64,000 bases of DNA, from the NCBI GenBank assembly GCA_014730275.1, contig WJIL01000117.1:1-64000 (forward strand), written 5' to 3'. This document shows positions 45,174 to 54,097 of this stretch, piece after piece (positions within the stretch are counted from its first letter, which is position 1; each line of letters begins with the position of its first letter). The DNA is from Candidatus Lokiarchaeota archaeon (lineage in GTDB: Archaea; Asgardarchaeota; Thorarchaeia; Thorarchaeales; Thorarchaeaceae). Under the pieces are notes generated by a model. That model ran no database searches and was not told the origin of the DNA. It saw nothing but the letters and a program-made list of their open reading frames with translations. A program made the translations under genes and the position numbers.

Positions 45174-45782
45174 ATGTCTAGTAATAATCGTAATACAATA
45201 AACATAGTGATTTCAGGTGTCGGAGGACAAGGTGTTCTCACCTTAGCAGAACTGTTGGCGAAAGCTGCCCTAAACGAGTCATATAACGTACGAGTCGGAG
45301 AAATTCATGGAATGGCTCAGCGGGGGGGACATGTAGTTTGTACTGTGAGGATTGGGCCAATGGCAAAAGGTCCTATCGTTGATGAAGGCTTTGCTGATAT
45401 TTTGGTTGGCTTTGAGCCAGTAGAGACTCTTCGAGAAATAAGTAGAATCAAAAAAGATGGTCATGTTTTGATGAGTTCACATATTCAGTATCCGGTTGCG
45501 GTGTCAATGGGGAAGGCTGAGTATCCTTCAATTGATGAAATAACTTCGAACATAGAGAAGCTCACGAGCAATATTACTGAACTCGATGCAATGAATCTTG
45601 CAAAAGAAGCGGGAAGTTCTCGAGCAATGAATATGGTTCTTTTCGGTGCTATAGTAGCTACTGATTTGCTACCAATTACGAAAGAAACTGCAATTGATGT
45701 TGTGAAGAAGAAATTCCCTGGCAAATTCGAGGAAATCAATGTAAAGGCAATTGAATTGGGATTCTCTAAAGTTGTGAACTAG
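45174..45782 (+). CDS. iorB: Indolepyruvate:ferredoxin oxidoreductase beta subunit
   Basis: The 202-residue IorB subunit is a gamma-type oxidoreductase domain: it opens NTINIVISGVGGQGVLTLAELLAKAAL and contains GEIHGMAQRGGHVVCTVRIG near residue 45, both diagnostic. I chose ATG 45174 because GGAGGAATAAAG lies just upstream, matching the 2-bp gap after iorA; the frame itself is open earlier inside iorA. It is the last gene of a two-gene operon. hypF on the other strand converges, with 52 bp between the stops. Confidence 0.95.
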   Translation: MSSNNRNTINIVISGVGGQGVLTLAELLAKAALNESYNVRVGEIHGMAQRGGHVVCTVRIGPMAKGPIVDEGFADILVGFEPVETLREISRIKKDGHVLMSSHIQYPVAVSMGKAEYPSIDEITSNIEKLTSNITELDAMNLAKEAGSSRAMNMVLFGAIVATDLLPITKETAIDVVKKKFPGKFEEINVKAIELGFSKVVN

Positions 45783-45834
45783 ATTTAACTGATTCTAGAT
45801 TTAAGAACTTGATCAATCATTCACATTCGAGTAT

Positions 45835-48231
45835 CTACTCTGCTTCGCGAATAGCGGCAACAGCAACTTGCCCAAGTGAAACCCCTGCGTCTCCCGGAGG
45901 GACCTTTTTATGTATCAATGGTGTTTTCCCTACGGCTTCGATTTGTGATACTATTGCTTTTGTAAGAATACGATTTAGAGCAACGCCTCCTGAGAATCCA
46001 ATGTGTTGTATATCTTCTTTGTCTGCTGTTCTAATAGCCAATTCAGCAAACCCCTTTCCGAGCGACCATTGAGCTGCATATGCGATTTCTCGCGGATCAT
46101 ATCCTTTTTTCTTCAATTCTACTACTGATTTCAAGAATTCAGTAGTATCCAGTTCTCTTCCTCTTCTTGTCTTTAAGTACACCGGTTCAATTTTCAAATC
46201 CGTCTCTCTTGCGTGAGCTTCAAGTTTCATTGGACACTCGCCATCGTAAGTGTTCTGAGAACAGACTCCAAGCGCCAATGAGATTGCATCTAGGACTCGT
46301 CCTGTACTGCTACTTGCTAAGGTGTTTATCTCATTCTCTATCATATCGATGAGCACTGAGATAGAATCTTTGGTTGCTATAGTATTTTTGCTTATTCGTG
46401 CATTTCCCACTAACCCAATGATTTCATCAATCGGAATCGAATTATGGAGAATACTCAAGAGCGCTCTCGTGCTGAACTTGGCTGAAAGATCCCCTCCCGG
46501 ATATACTTGCTGCATTAAGCCGGATTCTCGCGAGTAGTCCAAAGCGTTACCTAACAGAATTTCCCCTCCCCATCCACTTCCATCACGTCCGTATCCATAC
46601 CCATCGGCTGTAATACACACAATACGCGTATCAAGCTCTAATTCATGATCGACAAGTATGGAGGCTAGGTGGGCATGGTGGTGTTGCACGCGTTGTAGCG
46701 GTATGTCATTCATTCTGGCTTGTTCCTCGGCATATTCTGTACTTAGGAATTGAGGATGCAAATCACATGCGATAGCATCTAGATTTTCAATTCCTAGAAG
46801 ATGTATCATATGTTGAATGGCTTCATCGAGAAATTCTAAGCTTTCAAGGCTATTTGTGTCGCCTATGTGTTGGGTCATATAGATATTGCCTGATTTAGAA
46901 ATTGATGCTGTCGCCTTTTCTTCTGGTCCGACTCCCAATATGTTTATTTCTTTGAATGATTTCTTCAACGGAATTGGATTTGGAACAAAACCCCGCGAGC
47001 GTCTTATGAAGACCGCATTCTCTTTGTGAACGACTTTCAAAACAGAATCGTCGGCTCGTTGATCAATCTCCCGATCATGAACCAGAAAGTAGTCAGCTAT
47101 ATTGGTAAGCTCTGAGAGAATAGTCCTTGGGTCTTTGTACATTGGTATGCCACTTGGATTGGCACTTGTCATTACGAATGCAGGTTCTTGACTGAAATGA
47201 AAAAGTAGATGATGTAGCGGTGCATAGGGCAACATAACCCCCACTGTATCCAACCCAGGAGCTATTTCTTCAAGCGACTTGGCTGGTATTTCGCTAATTG
47301 CTCCATGATTTTTCATTATTGGTATTTCTTTCTTTTTGATTAGTACAATAGGCCGCCTCCATGACTCGAGTAATTCCCTTTCATATACTGAAGGAACAAG
47401 GAATTGATTCATTCTCTCTATGCTCTCTGTCATGATTGCAAAAGGTTGATTTCGCCTTTGTTTTCTGCTTCTCAATTTCCTAATTGGTTCCAATTCCGTA
47501 GTTTTTGTAGCAAGATGTGTTCCTGTAATCCCTTGTATTGCAACAATAGATCCGTTTGCTAGTAGTCGAACAGTCTCAGATACTGCTTCATGTCCGCGTG
47601 CAATTTCTTTTTCATTGCTTACGAGTTTGTATGTGGGACCACATTTGGGACAAGCTGTAGTTTGAGCATGATACCGACGATTTAATGGGTTGGTGTAACC
47701 TGTATTACAATTATTACAAAGTGGAAATTCATCCATGGTTGTGTTTGGCCTATCATATGGCAAGTCGGTTATGGTGGAGAATCTAGGTCCACAAGCTGCA
47801 CAAGCTGTAAAGGGATAAAGGTACCAACGCGAAGAGGGATCTAACATTTCCTCTATGCAATTATGGCAAACAGCTATATCTGGTGGAATCTCGGGTGCTG
47901 CATCTTCGCTTCTTTTTTCCGATGATTTCACGATTTCAAAATCACTGTATTTATCTTCCGCTTCTCTCCATTCAATGTCAAGCGATTCAATGCGGGATAT
48001 CGATGGTGGATTATGGTTCAATTCATTGATTAGATTCAGGATACTCTGGCGATTACCTTCTGCTATTATCTTTACACCAGCATCTCCGAGGTTCAAAACA
48101 TATCCTTTCAGAGATTCTCTCTTGGCTACACGGTAAATGAATGGCCTGAATCCCACTCCCTGTACAATTCCAGTGACATGGATTTCAGCCCTTACTGTCA
48201 ATCTTGGATGGACCTCTGTTGAATCTATCAA
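45835..48231 (-). CDS. hypF: Carbamoyltransferase HypF for [NiFe]-hydrogenase maturation
   Basis: HypF uses carbamoyl phosphate and ATP to make the cyanide ligand of [NiFe]-hydrogenase with HypE. The 798-residue protein has every domain in order: acylphosphatase (GIVQGVGFRPFIYR, residues 20-90), two zinc-finger-like pairs (CHNC, CAAC, CNNC, CPKC between 115 and 200), a YrdC-like domain (220-400) and a Kae1-like carbamoyltransferase domain with HHHAHLAS near 500. The start is TTG at 48231. No other hyp or hydrogenase genes lie in this window, so it is separated from its usual partners. Confidence 0.96.
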   Translation of the reverse strand: MIDSTEVHPRLTVRAEIHVTGIVQGVGFRPFIYRVAKRESLKGYVLNLGDAGVKIIAEGNRQSILNLINELNHNPPSISRIESLDIEWREAEDKYSDFEIVKSSEKRSEDAAPEIPPDIAVCHNCIEEMLDPSSRWYLYPFTACAACGPRFSTITDLPYDRPNTTMDEFPLCNNCNTGYTNPLNRRYHAQTTACPKCGPTYKLVSNEKEIARGHEAVSETVRLLANGSIVAIQGITGTHLATKTTELEPIRKLRSRKQRRNQPFAIMTESIERMNQFLVPSVYERELLESWRRPIVLIKKKEIPIMKNHGAISEIPAKSLEEIAPGLDTVGVMLPYAPLHHLLFHFSQEPAFVMTSANPSGIPMYKDPRTILSELTNIADYFLVHDREIDQRADDSVLKVVHKENAVFIRRSRGFVPNPIPLKKSFKEINILGVGPEEKATASISKSGNIYMTQHIGDTNSLESLEFLDEAIQHMIHLLGIENLDAIACDLHPQFLSTEYAEEQARMNDIPLQRVQHHHAHLASILVDHELELDTRIVCITADGYGYGRDGSGWGGEILLGNALDYSRESGLMQQVYPGGDLSAKFSTRALLSILHNSIPIDEIIGLVGNARISKNTIATKDSISVLIDMIENEINTLASSSTGRVLDAISLALGVCSQNTYDGECPMKLEAHARETDLKIEPVYLKTRRGRELDTTEFLKSVVELKKKGYDPREIAYAAQWSLGKGFAELAIRTADKEDIQHIGFSGGVALNRILTKAIVSQIEAVGKTPLIHKKVPPGDAGVSLGQVAVAAIREAE

Positions 48232-48363
48232 TACTCATGATATTAATTCAATGAAGTGGCAATAGCATTCGAATCTAGTCTGTTATGGTTTTGTGGTGTA
48301 CTGTCCACTATTTTTGTTATACATGCTCTTAAGGTTCAATGCGTATATGATAACTGATTCGCA

Positions 48364-48777
48364 TTGACTGGTCGTGGAACGAAAAACAATATACACATCA
48401 ATAGAGGAAAACCAAAGGCAACACCCTCCATCCTTGCATCCATACCCCAATGTCTGCGCACAGCACTCATGGAGAAAATAGATGAATCGAAAGAGTGCAA
48501 GAATTCCCTTTTGATATCGAGCAATACTCTTGCAAATCGATTCATTCTTAATCAGTGGGGCATACGACCATCTCAACGCAGGCAGTACACGAATCTCTTC
48601 TCAGTCGTTCGTGAGAGATGTAGAACTCTATTCAATTACTATTCAAAAAGACGAAAAATACAATGGAACGATGGCGAAAAGAGTTACTATTTCGGTGTTC
48701 ATCGTTTTGATAAGGTTCGGGGGAATGTGATTCTTCGATTCGTGTCAATTCCCCCTGATAGACAATGGGCCTTTTAG
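48364..48777 (+). CDS. Hypothetical basic protein
   Basis: This 137-residue frame is not recognised. It is basic, Arg/Lys-rich and has a plausible helical middle (SILASIPQCLRTALMEKIDESKECKNSLLISSNTLANRFILNQWGI) and a possible wing-like end (GEKSYYFGVHRFDKVRGNVILRFVSIP), so a DNA-binding winged helix is conceivable. The start TTG 48364 lacks a strong ribosome-binding site, and the first 20 residues are unlike protein, so the true start may be internal. It is divergent from hypF and followed 6 bp after its stop by a GTATTA element. Could also be non-coding. Confidence 0.42.
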   Translation: MTGRGTKNNIHINRGKPKATPSILASIPQCLRTALMEKIDESKECKNSLLISSNTLANRFILNQWGIRPSQRRQYTNLFSVVRERCRTLFNYYSKRRKIQWNDGEKSYYFGVHRFDKVRGNVILRFVSIPPDRQWAF

Positions 48778-48783
48778 CTTTTT

Positions 48784-48799
48784 GTATTATCTGTATTAC
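48784..48799 (+). repeat. GTATTA element 1
   Basis: GTATTATCTGTATTAC, just downstream of the 137-residue gene. First of the main cluster; two 7-mers at a 9-bp period. Confidence 0.75.
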
Positions 48800-49023
48800 A
48801 AACTATTTTGAGAATCTTAGATTCCATCTTTTCTTCTTGTGAGCGATTAGCTTAAGTTGATTAGGAAGAATCCCGTATACGGAACTGTATCCGTAGAAAC
48901 ACACAGATGTTTGCCCCATCAATCAGCACTCATAACGCCTTAAATTCAAAATGAGGATTTATGAACGGTGATACAAAAAACCACGTGAAGAAACAACATC
49001 TGGTCCACTGAGGTTGAATTAAG

Positions 49024-49557
49024 TTGAGCGAAGAAGAAGAACTGAAACACATTGCCAGGAATGCGAGACAGGTACTGAAGGAACCCCTTCTCAAATCATT
49101 GTTACCGAAATCCAGTCTTACAAATACGCAACTGGAGACACTACTCATCGATATTGTTGTAGAAGACAAGTATGGAGATCACATTACCTATGATGAAAAG
49201 GCCAATTTGAGATCTAATTCAACAAGTGAAGGAATGGGTGTAACAAGAGGGGCTTTCAATAGAACACTGAAGCAAGCACGACGAAACGTTACTGAATGTC
49301 TATACACCATGCTTCTTCTAGCCTATCTAGGTCTCTTTGATTATACGATTTTCAGACCTTTTGAGGAAGTAGCAACCAGAATCGGCAACTACCGGAGGAT
49401 TAGGGAAACGCTAGCTGGGAAGCGAAGTATTTCAGAAGAAGAGCTAGAGAGTTATACAGCTACCGAGAAAACACTCCAAAATGCTATAGATCAGCTAGCT
49501 AGCTCTCTACCTATGAAAACAACTCTCTCTAAAAAGCAATCTAACTTATCAGAATGA
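49024..49557 (+). CDS. Hypothetical protein with helix-turn-helix-like middle
   Basis: I cannot name this 177-residue protein. It is all-helical by pattern. Residues 35-95 (NTQLETLLIDIVVEDKYGDHITYDEKANLRSN, then GVTRGAFNRTLKQARRNVTECLY) resemble a sigma-region-4 or tetra-helical HTH, with RGAFNRTLKQARR as the putative recognition helix. A Leu-rich segment (MLLLAYLGLF) and a coiled-coil tail follow. The start is TTG 49024 with GAGGT about 10 nt upstream. It is one of the orphan genes lying within the GTATTA-element region, so it is a candidate DNA-binding partner of those elements. Confidence 0.65.
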   Translation: MSEEEELKHIARNARQVLKEPLLKSLLPKSSLTNTQLETLLIDIVVEDKYGDHITYDEKANLRSNSTSEGMGVTRGAFNRTLKQARRNVTECLYTMLLLAYLGLFDYTIFRPFEEVATRIGNYRRIRETLAGKRSISEEELESYTATEKTLQNAIDQLASSLPMKTTLSKKQSNLSE

Positions 49558-49566
49558 GATGTACTA

Positions 49567-49782
49567 ATGACCGTATTAAACGTATTACAACAAAATACTG
49601 CGATAAACATCAAATTTCTTTCCCAGCTCGATTTCTATGGAACTGGTACATATGTTAAAACTAGCCGGATTACAACAGTCGACTTACGAAGAAAAATGCT
49701 CGAGTGTGCCAAGTCGATGATGGTGCCGGATTACCGGAGCTCTGCCCATCAACTCTTCGATCTCGCTATTGGAACTTCTTAG
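49567..49782 (+). CDS. Short hypothetical ORF, doubtful
   Basis: The 71-residue frame starts ATG 9 bp after the preceding stop. Its first codons are formed by a GTATTA element, and residues 40-66 (VDLRRKMLECAKSMMVPDYRSSAHQLFDLA) look helical. No domain is recognised. It may be the end of a decayed gene or non-coding. Confidence 0.28.
   Translation: MTVLNVLQQNTAINIKFLSQLDFYGTGTYVKTSRITTVDLRRKMLECAKSMMVPDYRSSAHQLFDLAIGTS
49573..49588 (+). repeat. GTATTA element 2
   Basis: GTATTAAACGTATTAC, 15 bp after the stop of the 177-residue gene and within the start of the doubtful 71-residue ORF. Confidence 0.72.
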
Positions 49783-50094
49783 AGGTATGTGGTTTGTTGA
49801 GGAGATAGAAATGCCAACATCGTATACGTAGAGTCAAGGGGAACTAACCTGCATCCGGTTAGGTTACCACGCATCAATCTGACACACTCAAGGAATACTA
49901 TGGAAAGAGGGTAAATAGTTCTAATCTTAGAACGAGGTATTTTTGACTATTTTGAAAACCAACCAATTCTCAAAATAGAATGAAAGGACAAAATACTGTT
50001 CAATAAATCCTCTCGTATTAGTTGTATTACCATTTCTGTTGCTAGCTTTTTCGTTTATCGAAATAATGTTTTATTATAGACACTGGTGCATTAG
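49783..50094 (+). other. 312-bp spacer without a clear gene
   Basis: Contains a hairpin CTAACC/GGTTAG at 49848-49866 (loop about 7 nt), no following T-run, and GTATTA element 3 at 50015-50030. TTATTATAG at 50072 is a possible TATA element for the next gene, about 20 bp before its ATG. I see no RNA gene. Confidence 0.4.
50015..50030 (+). repeat. GTATTA element 3
   Basis: GTATTAGTTGTATTAC, 64 bp upstream of the start of the 421-residue orphan gene. Confidence 0.75.
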
Positions 50095-51360
50095 ATGTTG
50101 GAACGAATGAATTCTGAAGATAGATTTCACGAATTGCGTGAGATGATCCAAAGGGAAATCGAAGTTGGTCATTTCAGAAAGATGAAAGAGCTCTTGGTTC
50201 GAGCAATAGCGGATCGAAGAGAAAAAGATACAATGGATATTCTAGCTGGAATTGAAATTGAATCGGATTGGTCAACTGCTTGTGATCTTCTTTTGGAAGT
50301 AGAAGACGCCACATACGTTTGTCCTATTGGAATTGAGAACCCAGTAACTGAGTTGGAGCCTCTCAAATACAGAGAAGTGATTTTCTCCATATTCTATTCG
50401 TCTGGACTTGAGCCAGTTGATATTCCCACAAAGAAAATGATCAATGAAGTGAGGGCTTGTGAATCTATGTCGTCAGCATGCAATAAATTCAGTAGTATAT
50501 CTATGGAAACAGCAAGGAAGCAATTTGATAGCGGGGATACACTATTCTTTAATCCTATGAGTTTTGCTGAGTTGGATGGAGAATTTTTGAATAGACTACA
50601 TTCTACTCGACAAGCAAATTTGATTCGAATCAATTCATTGGATCCTAATAGTCCATTGGACATTACTCCACTATGGTCTGATGAAATTTGCAGGCGACAC
50701 CTCATTGATTTGGGAATTACAGGACGATTCATTTCCGACGAAGATTTTAGTGATGTATTATCCGTAATACAACAAGTCAGTAAAGGACCTCCCGATAGTG
50801 AAACCATTGGTTTGAGCGAAGAATTCCAGTTATCATCTCCGAGCAACAAGAAGTATCATCAATTACATGAGGCGCTTATTGACCAGAATATTGCAGATAT
50901 CAATGCTCTTGGAAGTAAACATGCAGTACCCGTTTTAAAAAACGTAACTGAATCTAACCTGCTAACTTACCGAACGGAGGAAACCAGTCGAAGATACAGA
51001 GAGTTCCTTGATTCAATTAATTCACATGTTATTGTCCGTTCAAACGATTCCATAGTAGTCTTTCAGAAGATTATTGAAGAAGATTTCCCACGCATTTTGA
51101 CTCCTGTAATAACTGCACTATCAAATTTCTATGACGGAAGCTCTGCTTCGGTAATAGCATCTATTCTTTGTAGGACAATTTCTCCTACAATCTTGGAGCA
51201 TTGTGTTCGATCCATAAAGAATCTCTACACAAAATGTCCCGAGGTTCTTCCTCAAGTGAAGTCAATGCTGAATGAAGACTGTCACAATCATCAGAAACTG
51301 GAAAAATTGGTGAAAGAATTTTCTAAGCGTGAATCTGGGTGGTATTACAAGTATTACTAA
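50095..51360 (+). CDS. Large orphan helical protein
   Basis: This 421-residue protein is not recognised. It is predicted mostly helical and cytoplasmic (no signal or membrane segment). A first block (1-75) has paired amphipathic helices (FHELREMIQREIEVGHFRKMKELLVRAIADRR), and the last block (320-410) has HEAT/ARM-like helical hairpins (SASVIASILCRTISPTILEHCVRSIKNLYTK). The final residues WYYKYY are encoded by a GTATTA element, an odd case where the repeat forms the 3' end of the gene. The ATG at 50095 has no ribosome-binding site, consistent with a leaderless mRNA. Function unknown. Confidence 0.65.
   Translation: MLERMNSEDRFHELREMIQREIEVGHFRKMKELLVRAIADRREKDTMDILAGIEIESDWSTACDLLLEVEDATYVCPIGIENPVTELEPLKYREVIFSIFYSSGLEPVDIPTKKMINEVRACESMSSACNKFSSISMETARKQFDSGDTLFFNPMSFAELDGEFLNRLHSTRQANLIRINSLDPNSPLDITPLWSDEICRRHLIDLGITGRFISDEDFSDVLSVIQQVSKGPPDSETIGLSEEFQLSSPSNKKYHQLHEALIDQNIADINALGSKHAVPVLKNVTESNLLTYRTEETSRRYREFLDSINSHVIVRSNDSIVVFQKIIEEDFPRILTPVITALSNFYDGSSASVIASILCRTISPTILEHCVRSIKNLYTKCPEVLPQVKSMLNEDCHNHQKLEKLVKEFSKRESGWYYKYY
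51342..51357 (+). repeat. GTATTA element 4
   Basis: GTATTACAAGTATTAC, occupying the last five sense codons of the 421-residue gene (YYKYY) up to its stop. Confidence 0.72.
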
Positions 51361-51402
51361 GAGTTAGTTAGTTATAAAACGTCAAACAAATGAGATTCCA
51401 GT

Positions 51403-52794
51403 ATGCAGCCCAATTTGACGTACGATGAGATTGATGATTTCTTCAATCCCCGAAGTGTCGCTCTTGTTGGAGCTTCGGCTGATTACAGAAAGCTGGGGAA
51501 CTCAATTCTTTCGAATCTTCTGGCCTCAGAGGTAGAGGTGTATCCAGTTACAAGGAGTAGAGAGAAGGTCTTGGGTAGTACTGCTTATTCGAATCTAGAA
51601 GAGATTCCTGAAGATGTTGATTTAGTTATTATTGCTGTAGCAGCAAAGTACTGCCCCCAATTAATGCATGAAGTAAGAGCTGCTGGTGCTAGGAATGCTG
51701 TTATCATATCCGGTGGATTTAGTGAAAGCGGAGAAAGAGGAACTCAACTAGAACAGGAATTACACCAAGCTGCTAGAGAATCAGGCGTGCATTTCATTGG
51801 TCCTAACTGTGTAGGTGTGTCCAATTCGCGTCTATTCAATGGCACTTTTACTATGATGCCTGAACGAGGGAATATTGCTCTAATTTCCCAGAGTGGTGCC
51901 TTAGGTGGTATGCTAATTTACACGACAAAAGCTAAACGGATTGGAATGAGCAAATTCGTGAGTATTGGAAATGCAACTGATATTGGATTCACTGATCTTC
52001 TCGGTTATCTGGCTGAAGATTCCCAAACAAAGGTCATAACGGTATACGTTGAGGGAGTAGAGGAAGGACGCTCATTCTATGAAGCCCTTAGTTCAGCATC
52101 CAGAAAAAAACCAGTAGTTGTATTGAAAGGTGGCACAAGTGATGCCGGCAGTCGTGCTACTCTTTCACATACTGGATCTCTGGCTGGTTCCCCTCAGGTC
52201 TTTGAAGGTATGATTCGTCAGTCGGGTTGTGTTACTGCTCCAACTTTCGACAGCTTGTTTGAAATCGCAAAGCTCTTTGACTATCAGCCCCTCCCAAAAG
52301 GTTGTAATATTGGTATTATTAGTAATACAGGCGGTGCTGCAGTACTTGCAACTGATTCTGCCTCACAACTTGGACTTAACATTCCCCCTCTGAGTCCTTC
52401 AACACGGAATGAGTTATCTAAACTGTTGCCTCCGATGGCCAGTGTGGAGAATCCTGTGGATGTTGTCGCCAGTGGGGGTCGTAGAGAATACAAACTAGCG
52501 ACTCGGCTGTTACTGGAAGATTCTGCCATTGATATACTTCTGGCTATTTGTGGTGTTCCGACCTTCGCTGGTATGACACAGACTGAGCATGCGGCGGGCG
52601 CCCTTGAAGGGATAAGAATAGCCAATACTGGCAAACCTGTTGTTGGGGTCTGGCTTGCTGGAGAAATCGGAAAGCCCGGGAAGGATCTCTTAGAGATGAA
52701 TCGAATCCCTTGCTACGACGATCCAAATATGGCGGCACTTTGTTGTGCAAAGATGAGTGAATATGCCCGGATGCTTAATCGCAATGATTTGTAG
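51403..52794 (+). CDS. acdA: ADP-forming acyl-CoA synthetase alpha subunit
   Basis: This enzyme converts acyl-CoA, ADP and phosphate to acid, CoA and ATP, the energy-conserving step of archaeal peptide and sugar fermentation. The 463-residue alpha subunit has an N-terminal CoA-binding Rossmann domain (FFNPRSVALVGASADYRKLGNSIL), GPNCVGVSN near residue 138, two succinyl-CoA-ligase-like domains and the phosphorylated His in ATLSHTGSLAG near residue 256. No beta subunit (ATP-grasp) gene follows in the window, which is common because acdB is often unlinked. It matches IorAB and KorA functionally: their acyl-CoA products can be its substrates. Confidence 0.92.
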   Translation: MQPNLTYDEIDDFFNPRSVALVGASADYRKLGNSILSNLLASEVEVYPVTRSREKVLGSTAYSNLEEIPEDVDLVIIAVAAKYCPQLMHEVRAAGARNAVIISGGFSESGERGTQLEQELHQAARESGVHFIGPNCVGVSNSRLFNGTFTMMPERGNIALISQSGALGGMLIYTTKAKRIGMSKFVSIGNATDIGFTDLLGYLAEDSQTKVITVYVEGVEEGRSFYEALSSASRKKPVVVLKGGTSDAGSRATLSHTGSLAGSPQVFEGMIRQSGCVTAPTFDSLFEIAKLFDYQPLPKGCNIGIISNTGGAAVLATDSASQLGLNIPPLSPSTRNELSKLLPPMASVENPVDVVASGGRREYKLATRLLLEDSAIDILLAICGVPTFAGMTQTEHAAGALEGIRIANTGKPVVGVWLAGEIGKPGKDLLEMNRIPCYDDPNMAALCCAKMSEYARMLNRNDL

Positions 52795-52806
52795 CATCGA
52801 ACTAGC

Positions 52807-52822
52807 GTATTACGAGTATTAC
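52807..52822 (+). repeat. GTATTA element 5
   Basis: GTATTACGAGTATTAC, in the 32-bp convergent spacer between acdA and the ribbon-helix-helix gene. Confidence 0.75.
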
Positions 52823-52826
52823 GAAA

Positions 52827-53102
52827 CTACGACTTGAGGTGTTGTCCTGCAATTTTCGGGAATTTATCTGATACCGCTTGTCTTAGTTGTTGATCGACCC
52901 ACATGCTCAAATTAATGGCATTCTCCTCTCTCACCGCTTGAAGACATGATCTCAAATCGGCACCAATTGAGAAGGAGACTATTGGGCTCTTCCTTTCACT
53001 GTTAGGAACTGACTCTCTGTCGTCCTTCGTTTCCTCCTTCTCTGCCTCCCCCTTCTCTGTTTCCTTTTCCTCTTTCTTTCGGTATTTTCCAAGAACACTC
53101 AT
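52827..53102 (-). CDS. Small charged protein with ribbon-helix-helix-like domain
   Basis: The 91-residue protein has an acidic-basic N-terminal tail (residues 6-38, mostly Lys and Glu) followed by a ribbon-helix-helix-type domain: strand IVSFSIGA (41-48), helix DLRSCLQAVREEN (49-61), and helix NLSMWVDQQLRQAVSDK (64-80). Such domains bind short repeated operators or centromeres as dimers. The ATG is 2 bp after the stop of the ATPase gene, so the two are co-transcribed. This resembles partition pairs (motor plus RHH adaptor), and a GTATTA element flanks the operon on each side. DNA-binding is inferred, not shown. Confidence 0.62.
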   Translation of the reverse strand: MSVLGKYRKKEEKETEKGEAEKEETKDDRESVPNSERKSPIVSFSIGADLRSCLQAVREENAINLSMWVDQQLRQAVSDKFPKIAGQHLKS

Positions 53103-53104
53103 TC

Positions 53105-54079
53105 TTACCTGACCTCCTTGAGAATTTCAGAATATGCATCAGCTACGGTTTCCGCAATATCAACAGTAACGGTTGGATCTCCTGATTTTCTTAGATTCTC
53201 TGCTGCGACTTGTTGACATGCTCTTGCTAACATTCTAAGATCTCTCGGATTTCCATTCGCCGCCTCGTTTATTATCTCGATAGATGTTTCTTCAAATGGT
53301 TCTAGTTGGAAATCATCAGAATTGAACTGGTCGATATCTCCTCTTGCATAAGCAAGTCTTCTGCCGATGAACTCGCGTGCTTTACTTCCATCCAGTGGGG
53401 GCACATCTAAAGGTTCTGTTCGGTTTGCTATCTGGGGAAGAAAAGAAAGCATGGCATTCCAGTATAGTTTGGTTCCTGACATTATCAGGGTCACAATTGG
53501 TTCATCAAGTCCTTCAGGATGATCATCAACCATCTCCTCTGTTGGCAGGTCTGCCAAGAAACGAAGCTTGTGAAAAGCCGCCTCTTGGTTATCTGCTACA
53601 TCTTCGATGAAAAGCGCGGTACGACAGTCTTCTTCAATGTACCTTCGCAAGCTTTCCTTTGCTACAGCTTCAATAATCTGAGTTGACTCCCACGATCTTC
53701 GATACTTGATTCTAAGCGAATCAGCAATGGCTGCTGACATCTGCTTTTCATATAGGCCCGTCATGCCCACATATCCTGTGACGAATCTGTTCCCTCGCCT
53801 ATCCGCAAGAGTAGGTAGGTCTCTTAAGGCTAAGAGCATAAGCGTACTTTTTCCGGATCCTACTGGTCCTCTCAAAAATATGTGTCTTTCATTGATTAGC
53901 ACTATATCTACTAGTGTATCAAGAAAATCCGGATGCTCGACATAGAGACGAGCATCTGGCATTTTGAAACCTCGAAACGGCGAAAACCTCATTCCAAGCT
54001 TCTCTTCCCAAGCTCTCAAGGCTTCCTTTCTCGTATTGAAATGTCTAATCAATGCACTTTCGTGAACTGCAATCGTCAT
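53105..54079 (-). CDS. AAA-type (Orc1/Cdc6- or TniB-like) ATPase
   Basis: This 324-residue protein is a AAA ATPase. Walker A is RGPVGSGKSTLM at residues 70-81, Walker B TALFIEDVADN at 154-164, sensor 1 LIMSGTKLYWN near 203 and a lid signature NGNPRDLRMLARACQQ near 277. The fold is closest to Orc1/Cdc6, TniB/IstB or STAND-like loaders, not the ParA deviant Walker type. No winged helix follows, so it is not a standard replication initiator. It is first in an operon with the RHH-like protein, and a GTATTA element lies 19 bp upstream of its start codon. A role in DNA segregation, loading or mobile-element handling is possible. Confidence 0.75.
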   Translation of the reverse strand: MTIAVHESALIRHFNTRKEALRAWEEKLGMRFSPFRGFKMPDARLYVEHPDFLDTLVDIVLINERHIFLRGPVGSGKSTLMLLALRDLPTLADRRGNRFVTGYVGMTGLYEKQMSAAIADSLRIKYRRSWESTQIIEAVAKESLRRYIEEDCRTALFIEDVADNQEAAFHKLRFLADLPTEEMVDDHPEGLDEPIVTLIMSGTKLYWNAMLSFLPQIANRTEPLDVPPLDGSKAREFIGRRLAYARGDIDQFNSDDFQLEPFEETSIEIINEAANGNPRDLRMLARACQQVAAENLRKSGDPTVTVDIAETVADAYSEILKEVR

Positions 54080-54097
54080 GAATTATTGTACACTCCT

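Noticed and set aside
49848-49866. Hairpin as transcription terminator
   Set aside because: Six-pair stem but no T-run after it; archaeal termination relies mainly on T-rich runs.
52313-52332. Palindromic GTATTATTAGTAATAC as another GTATTA element
   Set aside because: Inverted rather than direct, within acdA, and explained by codons for IISNT.
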